Assembly (NCBI GenBank): GCA_047947135.1
Contig: CP170457.1
Span: 1,364,001 to 1,428,000 of the forward strand
Reading direction: 5' to 3'
Length of the DNA stretch: 64,000 bases
Origin: Planctobacterium sp047947135
GTDB taxonomy: Bacteria; Pseudomonadota; Gammaproteobacteria; Enterobacterales; Alteromonadaceae
The notes under the pieces were generated by a model. It worked only from the letters and a program-made list of their open reading frames with translations, made no database searches and was not told where the DNA came from. The translations under genes and the position numbers were made by a program. Positions 27,775 through 35,751 of the stretch are shown here, piece after piece. Every line of letters starts with the position of its first letter. Position 1 is the first letter of the stretch.

Positions 27775-29478
27775 ATGAGTTATCAGATTACAGTCATTGC
27801 TCTCTTTCTTACTGTCTTTTCATCTAGTGGTTATGTTGCTGACATACATTCAGTACCACTTAAGACTCAAGCATCATTAACAAAAATTGTACCTCAAAAG
27901 GGACCTTTCAAAATCGCTTATATGCCGCCATCGAGGGAGTTTAATTACTATCTTGATATTGGTAGAGGAATAAACAATGAAGCTAAAAAAACAAACAATA
28001 TTGTAGTCACTGTCGCTCCTCAATCAGACATTCCTGATATTCAATTGAAAATGATGATGGAAGTAATCAAGAGCGATTACAACGCCATTATTTTATCCAC
28101 ACACGCACCTGAAAAAGCTAGCTCTTTGATAAAAGAAGCCATTGAACGTGGTATTTTAGTTGTAATTGTTAACTCCGATAATCTTATTTATTCGACGCCT
28201 GTGCATGCAGTTGTTGGTTATCGCCAACGAAATGCAACTAAGGAACTCGGCGAATATATCTTGAAAAAGCACGCTAGTAGGCACTTAAAAATAGGCATTA
28301 TTAAAGGTGCGCCCGGGTATCACAGTCAAGAACGCGTTTCAGGTTTTTATGATGTGATGATAAGAAACGCTATAGCCGTCGAGTCGATTCGTGAAGGAGA
28401 CTGGACGACGAAAGGTGGCTATGCGGCTGCGATGAATATGTTCAACTTACACCCTAATATTAATTTAGTCTTTTCCGCAAATGACTTTGAAGCTCTGGGT
28501 GTTAAGTCGGCCATAGAGGCCTTAAATTTGAACGACGTTTTTGTATATGGGAATGACGGCGTTCCTTCCGCATTAGAACAGATTTATTTAGGCAATATGT
28601 CTGGAACCGTTTTTACTTACCCCACTAAAATGGGAGAAATAGTAATGGACGTGGTAATTAAAAGCTTACATGGACAATTTGAAGGAGGGTTTGTTGAGAC
28701 TCCAACAATAATTATTGATAAAGGCAATGTTGAAGAAGTATGGGTTAAACCCATGGTGAACAGTGATAGTAATCTGAAGAAGATTATTGCGGTTAGTGCT
28801 GAAATACCCAGACTATCTGAAGCCGACGGGAAGGGCTTGTATTGGGATATTTTAAGAGAGGTATACTCTCCATTTGGTGTGAAGTTTTCTCATTTGCTGG
28901 TACCAATGAAAAGAGCCAAACGTATGGTAAAACAGAATCAAGCGGACCTGATGTTAGGCTCGTTGCGAGGTGACGTTGATGGTGTACGTTACCCGCAATG
29001 GCACTATAGCTCAGATATAGTTTCCGTAGTGTTTAACAACGACAAATTTCCAACATGGCAAGGGCAAGAAACCTTGCGAAATAAAAATGTACATTGGATC
29101 AGGGGGCAAGATTACCACCATTACCTCTACGTACCGGTAAACAAGTTTGAGACAACAGATAGTACTCAGGGAATAGGGAAACTAATAAAAAACAGAGCTG
29201 ACTTCTATATTGATAGTGCGTTTAATATTAATAACCTCCTTCAATCTAAAAAGAGAGATTTAGATGCCCTGCCTGGCACGAATAGTGGTTTTAGAGTGGA
29301 AGAAGTTATTCGGCTAAAGCAGTATATCGCTTTTGCAAATACCCAGAAAGGGGTCGAGTTGATGTGGATCTTTGATGAGCAATTTCCTAAATTATTAAAG
29401 TCAGGGAAAATCCGGGAACTATTCGAAAAATGGGAAGTTACCCCATTTCCATTTGAGCAAATGGATAATTTTGAATGA
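27775..29478 (+). CDS. tandem periplasmic binding protein (type I + SBP_bac_3 fusion)
   Basis: A secreted protein of about 567 residues that joins two unrelated binding folds. After a signal peptide (VIALFLTVFSSSGYVAD), residues about 45-340 match the sugar-binding periplasmic type I fold (FKIAYMPPSREFNYYLDIG, NAIILSTHAPEKA, IGIIKGAPGYHSQERVSGF, LVFSANDFEALGV). Residues about 345-560 match an SBP_bac_3 domain (KGLYWDILREVYSPFG, MVKQNQADLMLGS). There is no membrane anchor, kinase or enzyme domain. Such domain pairs usually belong to sensor kinases. The gene stands alone: divergent from katG, with a long gap downstream. Codon use appears more A+T-rich than its neighbours. The role is unknown; a ligand-presenting sensor subunit is plausible. 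Confidence 0.82.
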   Translation: MSYQITVIALFLTVFSSSGYVADIHSVPLKTQASLTKIVPQKGPFKIAYMPPSREFNYYLDIGRGINNEAKKTNNIVVTVAPQSDIPDIQLKMMMEVIKSDYNAIILSTHAPEKASSLIKEAIERGILVVIVNSDNLIYSTPVHAVVGYRQRNATKELGEYILKKHASRHLKIGIIKGAPGYHSQERVSGFYDVMIRNAIAVESIREGDWTTKGGYAAAMNMFNLHPNINLVFSANDFEALGVKSAIEALNLNDVFVYGNDGVPSALEQIYLGNMSGTVFTYPTKMGEIVMDVVIKSLHGQFEGGFVETPTIIIDKGNVEEVWVKPMVNSDSNLKKIIAVSAEIPRLSEADGKGLYWDILREVYSPFGVKFSHLLVPMKRAKRMVKQNQADLMLGSLRGDVDGVRYPQWHYSSDIVSVVFNNDKFPTWQGQETLRNKNVHWIRGQDYHHYLYVPVNKFETTDSTQGIGKLIKNRADFYIDSAFNINNLLQSKKRDLDALPGTNSGFRVEEVIRLKQYIAFANTQKGVELMWIFDEQFPKLLKSGKIRELFEKWEVTPFPFEQMDNFE

Positions 29479-29665
29479 ATATTCATCCCTAAATGATTCT
29501 AAATACTGTACTCGCTTTTGCTGGTACTGGTCTGATTTAACAAAACAGCCACCAAACTGCCCACCATTTGCTCTTGGCTTTTACTGAATCTTAGTGGTAA
29601 GCAATGGAAAAACAGTGCCGTTTTTATGCTGCTGTTAGAGGTAAAAATAGTAGTTTTGAAAGGCT

Positions 29666-29848
29666 TTATCGAGCACGATTTCTGTCAACATAGTTTTGAT
29701 TAGGTATGAGTTCCCCGGCCTTTTTTAACTCTGCTACAGCGGCGCGTGCAGAAATACAGGCTTTCAGTACGGCCCTGGTTTCTATGGAATCTAGATTTGG
29801 TGGCAATGTGGGTAATTGGTTGTAAGGCTGCTCTGCTTGCCAGGTCAT
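29666..29848 (-). pseudogene. N-terminal remnant of a Fic-family protein
   Basis: The 60-codon frame begins MTWQAEQPYNQLPTLPPNLD and continues through KACISARAAVAELKKAGELI to PNQ. This is the conserved opening of Fic_N/Fic proteins (AMP-transfer enzymes, often toxins), which normally run to about 370 residues. After PNQ, near base 29700, the similarity stops and the frame ends nine codons later. The catalytic HPFxxGNGR region is absent from the window. The remnant keeps its start codon and upstream repeat array. I read it as a truncated gene rather than a functional small protein. Confidence 0.75.
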
Positions 29849-29868
29849 GTTTAAATTTCCAGTCTAAA

Positions 29869-29990
29869 TCGACATAAATGAACTATTAGATCAGTTTATG
29901 TCGATCGGATCGACATATCAATTTTATGTGTCGATATTATGCTGTTCTTTCGACATAATATTTTTCTGTGTCTATACAGCCGACATATCA
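29869..29990 (-). promoter_or_regulatory. array of TCGACATA inverted half-sites upstream of the Fic remnant
   Basis: About six copies of TCGACATA(A/T) or its complement lie in 122 bases. Two form a perfect palindrome, TATGTCGATC-g-GATCGACATA at 29897-29917. CGACATAAA at 29870-29878 pairs with TTTATGTCG at 29895-29903. Further copies start near 29925, 29950 and 29980. This fits cooperative binding of a dimeric repressor at the Fic promoter. The regulator is not encoded in the gap. Confidence 0.6.
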
Positions 29991-30184
29991 AGACTCAATC
30001 CATACGACTTAACAAAACAGGGTTTTGAGTAGGAAACTTCAAAGTAGTACGCCATCCCTTGGGCTTTTGGGGCAGTATAGGCAAAGCCTCAATTCACAAC
30101 ACTAAGCCAAACATCAACCCTACCCACAATGCATTTACTACTTGGGGCATTGTGTAAACTCTGGGGCAGGTGATCACCGATATA

Positions 30185-31048
30185 TCATTCAATATTCTGG
30201 ATCTGTTCCCGCATCTGTTCAATCAGGACTTTTAATTCAACGGCGGATTTAGTGATATCGGCGTTGATGGATTTGGAGCCTAATGTGTTGGATTCGCGGT
30301 TAAACTCCTGCATCATAAAGTCCAGACGTCGGCCGCAGGCGCCGCCTTTTTTGAGGATTTTTTGGGTTTCCGCTACGTGTGCTTTGAGGCGGTCCAGTTC
30401 TTCTGCCACGTCCAGCTTTTGGGCTAACATGATCATTTCCTGTTCCAGGCGGCCTTCTTCCAGTTCCACTTTGGCTTCTTCAAAACGGCTCATAATCTTA
30501 TTTTTTTGCCATTCCAGTACTTCTGGCATCTGCTTTTCGACTTTTTCTGCTTCTACCAGAATGCCGTCTAGACGCTGGTTAATCATGGCATCAATGGCTT
30601 TTCCTTCACTGGCGCGTGCCGCTAAAAAGTCTTCCAATGTGGCATCTAAACCCATCAATAATTCATGTTGAATAACATCGGTGTCGGTTTCTTCTGATGC
30701 TACTACACCCGGCCAGCGCAGCACATCGACGGGGTTCACACCGGTAGATTGGCCATGTGATTGCACCCAGTCAGCTGCATTGAGGATTTGCTGGGCCAGA
30801 TCTCGGTTTAATTTGATTGAGGCAATCTCGGCACCTTCATTGTTAAATCTAAGGGTGCACTCAACTTTGCCGCGATTGAGTTTGCTGCGAAATCGGTCCC
30901 GTAACAGGGGCTCCAGTCCACGAAACATTTCTGGGAGGCGAAAAAAGGTTTCTAGATAGCGTTGATTTACAGAGCGGATTTCCCACACGGCGGTGCCCCA
31001 TTTGGCCTTAATTTCTTTACGCGCAAATGCGGTCATACTGTGAATCAT
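30185..31048 (-). CDS. yicC: YicC family endoribonuclease
   Basis: The 287-residue product begins MIHSMTAFARKEI and contains the family strings EIRSVNQRYLETFFRLPE, KGGACGRRLDFMMQEFNRE and the C-terminal NTLGSKSINADIT. YicC proteins are reported as RNA-cleaving enzymes involved in small-RNA turnover. The gene is divergent from rph-pyrE, the same neighbourhood as in E. coli. GGAG precedes the ATG. Normal length; no anomalies. Confidence 0.95.
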   Translation of the reverse strand: MIHSMTAFARKEIKAKWGTAVWEIRSVNQRYLETFFRLPEMFRGLEPLLRDRFRSKLNRGKVECTLRFNNEGAEIASIKLNRDLAQQILNAADWVQSHGQSTGVNPVDVLRWPGVVASEETDTDVIQHELLMGLDATLEDFLAARASEGKAIDAMINQRLDGILVEAEKVEKQMPEVLEWQKNKIMSRFEEAKVELEEGRLEQEMIMLAQKLDVAEELDRLKAHVAETQKILKKGGACGRRLDFMMQEFNRESNTLGSKSINADITKSAVELKVLIEQMREQIQNIE

Positions 31049-31177
31049 CTAATTCTCCGTGAGAGTGTGTTGCATGAAAAGTGTGATCATAACTCTGTTA
31101 CCCCCCAGACTGTAAAGGGAATTCGTCGTTTTTACGCATTTGACGGCTCTTCTTAGCCATTATATTCCGGCTTTGCA

Positions 31178-31205
31178 TTGAGACTGAGCGCCGCTGCGCT
31201 ATAAT
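31178..31205 (+). promoter_or_regulatory. rph promoter (TTGAGA / TATAAT)
   Basis: TTGAGA at 31178-31183 and a perfect TATAAT at 31200-31205 are separated by 16 bases. The predicted transcript would start near 31212, 23 bases before the rph start codon, just ahead of an AGGAG ribosome site. Confidence 0.7.
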
Positions 31206-31234
31206 CTGCAACCTTACAATTACAGGAGTCCAAC

Positions 31235-31948
31235 ATGCGTCCAAGCGGAAGAACTGCGTCACAAATTCGCCCAATTACTATTACCCGTAACTTTACCTGC
31301 CATGCCGAAGGTTCGGTTTTAATTGAAATGGGCAATACTAAAGTATTGTGTAACGCCACAGTGGAAGAGGGTGTGCCGCGATTTATGAAAGGAGAGGGCA
31401 AAGGTTGGGTCACGGCTGAATACAGTATGCTGCCACGTTCTACTCACACTCGTTCGCAGCGCGAAGCTGCCCGTGGCAAACAAGGTGGCAGGACGATGGA
31501 AATACAACGACTCATTGCCAGAGCGCTGCGCGCAGCTATTGACCTGAAAATGTTGGGTGAGAACACGATTACATTGGATTGCGACGTTATTCAGGCTGAT
31601 GGTGGCACGCGAACGGCTGCGATAACTGGAGCTTGTGTTGCATTGGCAGATGCCCTGTCATGGATGCGCAGCAAAGGTATAATTAATAATAACCCCATGA
31701 AGTTCCTGATAGGCGCTGTTTCTGTGGGTGTGGTAAAAGGTCATGCTGTTTGTGATTTGGAGTATACCGAAGATTCTGAAGCGGAAACGGATATGAACGT
31801 GGTGATGACCGAAACAGGCAAATTAATCGAAGTGCAGGGTACCGCTGAAGGCGACCCGTTCAGCTTTGAAGAATTGCAGGAAATGATGATGCTGGCCAAA
31901 GATGGTTTGGTGGAAATATTTGATGCCCAGAAACAGGCACTGAATTAA
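31235..31948 (+). CDS. rph: ribonuclease PH
   Basis: RNase PH trims tRNA 3' ends by phosphorolysis. The 237-residue product has the family start MRPSGRTASQIRPITITRNF, the GKGWVTAEYSMLPRSTHTR segment, REAARGKQGGRTMEIQRLI with phosphate-binding arginines, and LDCDVIQADGGTRTAAITGA. Full normal length; unlike E. coli K-12 MG1655, the frame is intact. It is followed 9 bases later by pyrE, so the two are co-transcribed. Confidence 0.97.
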   Translation: MRPSGRTASQIRPITITRNFTCHAEGSVLIEMGNTKVLCNATVEEGVPRFMKGEGKGWVTAEYSMLPRSTHTRSQREAARGKQGGRTMEIQRLIARALRAAIDLKMLGENTITLDCDVIQADGGTRTAAITGACVALADALSWMRSKGIINNNPMKFLIGAVSVGVVKGHAVCDLEYTEDSEAETDMNVVMTETGKLIEVQGTAEGDPFSFEELQEMMMLAKDGLVEIFDAQKQALN

Positions 31949-31957
31949 GAGAGCGAT

Positions 31958-32599
31958 ATGCAAGATTATCAAAAGGCGTTTATAGAATTTGCCCTTGCGC
32001 GTCAGGTTTTGCGCTTTGGTGAATTCACTTTGAAGTCTGGACGAAAGAGTCCGTACTTCTTCAATGCCGGGTTGTTTAATACCGGATCTGATCTAGCCAA
32101 ACTAGGACAGTTTTACGCGCAGGCCCTAGTCGATTCAGGCATTCAGTACGATGTGTTATTCGGCCCTGCTTATAAAGGTATTCCTATTGCCACTACCACA
32201 GCAGTTGCTTTGGCGGATAAGCACGGTGTAGACACTCCTTATTGTTTTAATCGCAAAGAAAAGAAGGATCACGGTGAAGGTGGCAATTTGGTAGGTAGTC
32301 CATTAACGGGCCGAGTCATGCTGGTGGATGACGTTATTACTGCCGGCACCGCGATACGGGAATCAATGGCGTTGTTGGAAGCCAATGGTGCCAGTCTCGC
32401 AGGTGTGTTGATTGCATTGGATAGACAGGAGAAAGGCAAAGGGGAGCTTTCGGCGATTCAGGAAGTGGAGCGGGATTTTGACACCCAAGTGGTATCAATT
32501 GTGAGTCTGGCACACTTGATTGAATATTTAGAAGGCCAACAGGATATGTCTGAACACCTTGAAAATATTAGAGCTTATCGACAAGCCTATGGCATCTGA
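31958..32599 (+). CDS. pyrE: orotate phosphoribosyltransferase
   Basis: PyrE joins orotate to PRPP to give orotidine monophosphate in pyrimidine synthesis. The 213-residue protein shows LKSGRKSPYFFNAGLF, AYKGIPIATTTAVAL, NRKEKKDHGEGGNLVG and the PRPP motif VMLVDDVITAGTAIRE. It lies in the rph-pyrE operon. In E. coli translation of the end of rph affects pyrE attenuation; here only 9 bases separate them and I see no attenuator hairpin. The last 11 bases overlap the next gene. Confidence 0.97.
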   Translation: MQDYQKAFIEFALARQVLRFGEFTLKSGRKSPYFFNAGLFNTGSDLAKLGQFYAQALVDSGIQYDVLFGPAYKGIPIATTTAVALADKHGVDTPYCFNRKEKKDHGEGGNLVGSPLTGRVMLVDDVITAGTAIRESMALLEANGASLAGVLIALDRQEKGKGELSAIQEVERDFDTQVVSIVSLAHLIEYLEGQQDMSEHLENIRAYRQAYGI

Positions 32600-32864
32600 T
32601 AACGACAATCAAAACGACCCAAAGGTCACAAGAACACTGGATGCCAAAGGATTGCGCTGTCCGGAACCTGTGATGATGGTGCGTCTTGAAATTCGCAATA
32701 TGGCTGAAGGGGAACGTCTGCTCATTGAGGCTGACGACCCTTCAACTGCCAGAGATATTCCCAGTTTCTGCCGTTTTATGGAGCATCAGCTTATCGAAGC
32801 AGAAACGGAAACCTTACCTTATCGCTTTATCGTTCAAAAAGGCCTGACGCCACAGTCGGCTTGA
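32589..32864 (+). CDS. tusA: TusA/SirA-family sulfur carrier
   Basis: The product is about 91 residues with the family signature LDAKGLRCPEPVMMVRLEIR, which contains the persulfide-carrying Cys, and ends in the usual small domain (LLIEADDPSTARDIPSFCRF, then YRFIVQKG). TusA relays sulfur for tRNA thiolation. The frame is open from 32559, but the ATG at 32589 gives a normal N-terminus. It overlaps pyrE by 11 bases, so it joins the rph-pyrE transcript. An unrelated SirA-like role cannot be ruled out. Confidence 0.9.
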   Translation: MASDNDNQNDPKVTRTLDAKGLRCPEPVMMVRLEIRNMAEGERLLIEADDPSTARDIPSFCRFMEHQLIEAETETLPYRFIVQKGLTPQSA

Positions 32865-32908
32865 CCCGGTTTTACACGATATATGGTGTCAATGGGTCAG
32901 GCTTTTTT
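32859..32908 (+). terminator. possible terminator after tusA
   Basis: GCTTGACCC (32859-32867) pairs with GGGTCAGGC (32894-32902), with an inner ACAC/GTGT pairing, and a TTTTTT run follows. It overlaps the 3' end of the convergent yebG gene. The large loop makes it moderate evidence. Confidence 0.45.
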
Positions 32909-33187
32909 CTTTTCCAGTTCAACAACTTCTGCTTTTTCTTCATCCAGAATCTGCGCAGCGGCGGAACCTTTCAAAAGCTTGTTCACCTGATCTTTATTTT
33001 TACTCAGAACAATGGATAACTCTTCCAACAAGGGCTCGTCTAATGCCAACCCTTTGGCCTGAATATAGGTTGCCAGATTATCAGCAACTTCCAGCATTTT
33101 ATCGTATTTATCGGCTTCTTTTTTATCGGTGGTCACAAGCTTCTCAACCCCCTTGTGTTCGACAACATATTTGGTGATAACTGCCAT
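32897..33187 (-). CDS. yebG: YebG family DNA-damage-inducible protein
   Basis: The 96-residue product matches YebG: MAVITKYVVEHKGVEKLVTT, DKKEADKYDKMLEVADNL, and a charged C-terminal tail. In E. coli YebG is a small protein switched on by the SOS response, with no settled biochemical role. An SOS box lies 83 bases upstream of the start codon, so LexA control seems conserved here. The tail VVELEKKKA is more lysine-rich than in E. coli. Confidence 0.93.
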   Translation of the reverse strand: MAVITKYVVEHKGVEKLVTTDKKEADKYDKMLEVADNLATYIQAKGLALDEPLLEELSIVLSKNKDQVNKLLKGSAAAQILDEEKAEVVELEKKKA

Positions 33188-33269
33188 CTTTTATCTCCTT
33201 CGTTGAGTGAATACCAATGCCTGCTTATCAGTTAGTTGATCATTGATACCACAAAAGCCTAACATGACA

Positions 33270-33285
33270 CTGTTTAAATATACAG
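33270..33285. promoter_or_regulatory. LexA (SOS) box upstream of yebG
   Basis: CTGTTTAAATATACAG fits the LexA consensus CTG-N10-CAG with an AT-rich centre. It lies 83 bases before yebG and directly abuts the stop codon of the EAL-HDOD gene, which is transcribed in the same direction. Confidence 0.85.
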
Positions 33286-34503
33286 TTATTTTAGTTCGGA
33301 TAAAAGTTCATCGGTCCAGTCTCTTGCCTGCTCCATTAGTTGCGACAACAACTGCCCTTCGGACCAAGCGCATACTTTGCTGAGTGCTTTCCAGTCCGCT
33401 CTTTCTAATAAAATCACTTTTTGCAGCGTTTTTCCTTTAAAACCCGCACGATGCAACAATGCTTCTTGCACATCTTCAGGTAGTTTGAGTTGTTTTAAAA
33501 GGTGATTCATCTCCATGTTTAACACCCGATCCAGACCAGAAAAGAGACCAACAGTGAAGTAACTGTCCTTGTCTTTTAATTGAATGGCATCGGCTAGTAA
33601 TTCACAGGTGCGGGCTCGGGTTAATAAAATGGTGAAGAAGGCATCGGGTACATCACTGTTTTGCAATAGCGATATCAGAATCACCCATTTTTTGAGTGAA
33701 GCGGTGCCTAAAAAAACGACGGCTTGTTTCAGGCTGCTGACTTCACGTTTTAAGCCCTGGGCTGGGCTGTTGAGAATTTTGAGCAGTTGAAAGCTGAGCT
33801 TAGGGTCCTGAGAGACCATATAAGAGATCTTTTCAAAGCTGACGTCTTGTATCTGCAATTCATTGATCAAAGTCAGGGCCAGATTGACGTTGGCGCTGAC
33901 TTTTCGTCCTTCCACCAACTGCGGCTTTTCCAGATAATAGCCCTGAAATAAATGAAACCCCAGCTCCTTGCAGCGGTTAAACATTTCAATTGTTTCTACT
34001 TTTTCCGCAATCAGAACTTTGTTCATGCTCAGCAGACGATCAATATCTGCCAGATGCTTTTCTATATTGATGTGTAAAACATCAACTTTAATGTATTTGA
34101 CGGTCGTCAATAGTGGTTCAAACTGATCCGAGAAATTATAGTCGTCCAGTGCAAATTGATACCCTAATCGCTTCAGTTTATAAACGCAGGTAATAAGGGC
34201 TTCATCAATAGTGATATGTTCCAGTATTTCAATGATGGCGGTATTGGCTTCAACTGGAAAAAAAGATTCCGATAACAACAGGTTGCGGGTGACATTAAAG
34301 AACAAAGGAAACTTAGTCAGAACGTCATCGTCGTTAATGCTGGCACAGGCGTTTAACAGCAATTCGCTAGTTGCAGCGTCACCGTCTTTGAACTCGGCTT
34401 TATCAGTGCGCTTGGCACGATACAATAGCTCGTAACCATAGACTTCATTTTTGCTATTAAAAATAGGCTGTCTTGCACACAAAACATCACTGGTGTTATA
34501 CAT
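33286..34503 (-). CDS. EAL-HDOD signalling protein (YuxH/CdgJ type)
   Basis: A soluble protein of about 405 residues with an N-terminal EAL domain (about 10-200) and a C-terminal HDOD domain (about 205-400: KISYMVSQDPKLSFQLLKIL). The EAL signature is altered: EAL reads ELL in YGYELLYR, and the loop is DDYNFSD instead of DDFGTG, so cyclic-di-GMP hydrolysis is doubtful. Vibrio CdgJ has this architecture and affects motility and biofilm. A GTG at 34524 extends the frame, but the ATG at 34503 starts MYNTSDVLCARQPIF, the usual family opening. Confidence 0.88.
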   Translation of the reverse strand: MYNTSDVLCARQPIFNSKNEVYGYELLYRAKRTDKAEFKDGDAATSELLLNACASINDDDVLTKFPLFFNVTRNLLLSESFFPVEANTAIIEILEHITIDEALITCVYKLKRLGYQFALDDYNFSDQFEPLLTTVKYIKVDVLHINIEKHLADIDRLLSMNKVLIAEKVETIEMFNRCKELGFHLFQGYYLEKPQLVEGRKVSANVNLALTLINELQIQDVSFEKISYMVSQDPKLSFQLLKILNSPAQGLKREVSSLKQAVVFLGTASLKKWVILISLLQNSDVPDAFFTILLTRARTCELLADAIQLKDKDSYFTVGLFSGLDRVLNMEMNHLLKQLKLPEDVQEALLHRAGFKGKTLQKVILLERADWKALSKVCAWSEGQLLSQLMEQARDWTDELLSELK

Positions 34504-34825
34504 CGTAACGTCTATTTCCTGCACAGGTGACGATATGGCAACTGTTTAATTAATATTCGACGGATAGTAAGCTTACATCGTTAGCTTTAAAAAACCTATA
34601 TTACATTTGAGTCTGTTGATTTTTTCTGCATAGATTTTGTTCCAAGTCAAAATCTCAAGATTGAAAAGAAGGTTTGTATGTTTTGTAATCTCAAGCTTGT
34701 CTATTGAGCCGAGCTAGTTCCTGAAGCCATGCAGTTGTAAACATAAATCATACAACAAAGTCCCACTGACGCAACATGTATGGCCTTTATTGAATGATTT
34801 AGACGGGCATTTGTTGGACATTGAA
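34504..34825. other. intergenic region, no gene seen
   Basis: About 320 bases between two genes transcribed on the minus strand. I find only very short frames and no clear terminator hairpin or operator. It presumably holds the EAL-HDOD promoter. Confidence 0.5.
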
Positions 34826-35563
34826 CTAGACAATGCAAGGTAAAAAGTGGGCTAACTGTTTGCGCCACCAAAACCAGTTAGGCTGCGATTCATGCCCCCA
34901 AATATCACACCAGTGCTCAATTCCTAAGTCATGCAATATTGCACTCATTTGCTTGGTTTCTGTGAGCGACAGCTGTTCATCTGGCCCCTGGCAGGCAGAG
35001 ATGATTATGGTGCCCAAACGATAGCGGCTTATGTACCACGAGTCACTTATATTTCGCAGGTAATCTAACGGAGAATTGAAATACAGTTGCTCGTCCTGAT
35101 AGTTGCGCTGCAAAATAGTTTTTACATCATAGGTGCCACTCAGGGACAGTGTGCCATCGAAAATATCGGGCTCGCGAAAGAAGAAATTGGCCGCATGAAA
35201 TGCACCAAGGCCGCAACCTAAGGTGAAAATTGGTTGCTTGCCGTGGCAGTTGTCATAAATAAATAAAACCACCTCGTCAGTGATGTAACGGTGAAACGCC
35301 GTATGACGTTGATCAATAAAATGATCGTCAGCGACTGGGTTGCACCAAGTTTCGTGATCAATGCTATCAACACAGTAAAGCTTAATTTTGCCTGATTCGA
35401 TAAAAGAGGCGGCAGTATCCAGCATTTGGAAGCGCTCAAAGTCGTCGCAGTTGCCACTGACATCAGGAAATACCAGTATAGGCAAACCGTAGTGACCATA
35501 AACGTTCACGGTCATATCCCGTCCCAGACGGTCACTGTACCAACGATGAATTTCTTTTTTCAT
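34826..35563 (-). CDS. esterase-fold protein lacking the nucleophile serine
   Basis: A 245-residue protein of the putative-esterase alpha/beta hydrolase group (COG4947-like): MKKEIHRWYSDRLGRDMTV, LPILVFPDVSGNCDDFE, LYCVDSIDHETWCN, and a late WGHESQPNWFWWRKQL that holds the expected catalytic His. In relatives the nucleophile elbow reads GCSMGAYHA; here it is GCGLGAFHA, so the Ser is Gly (codon GGC). Without a nucleophile it is probably not a hydrolase and may bind or scaffold. It is divergent from the glutamate-cysteine-ligase-like gene, 188 bases away, suggesting a shared pathway. Confidence 0.85.
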   Translation of the reverse strand: MKKEIHRWYSDRLGRDMTVNVYGHYGLPILVFPDVSGNCDDFERFQMLDTAASFIESGKIKLYCVDSIDHETWCNPVADDHFIDQRHTAFHRYITDEVVLFIYDNCHGKQPIFTLGCGLGAFHAANFFFREPDIFDGTLSLSGTYDVKTILQRNYQDEQLYFNSPLDYLRNISDSWYISRYRLGTIIISACQGPDEQLSLTETKQMSAILHDLGIEHWCDIWGHESQPNWFWWRKQLAHFLPCIV

Positions 35564-35751
35564 TATCTCTATGCATATTTAAGGAGAGCGGGATATGTTG
35601 CATTATTCTGGTATTGTTATGCAAACTGCGTTTAAACATCCACTTTCGCTAAAGTCGGAAATGGTGGTTGCAAGGTTGAAAAATTACTATCCTGAGTCAA
35701 ACTGAAAGTACGGTGGGCAAGTATTGCCAGTACCAATAAACGAGGTACGGA

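Larger units (their letters stand above)
29479..30184. other. 706-base gap with a Fic remnant and a palindrome array
   Basis: This region lacks an intact gene. Bases 29666-29848 hold the first codons of a Fic protein on the minus strand, and 29869-29990 hold a cluster of TCGACATA half-sites that would be its promoter. Bases 29479-29665 and 29991-30184 hold nothing I recognise. It looks like a site where a gene was gained and largely lost. Confidence 0.6.
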
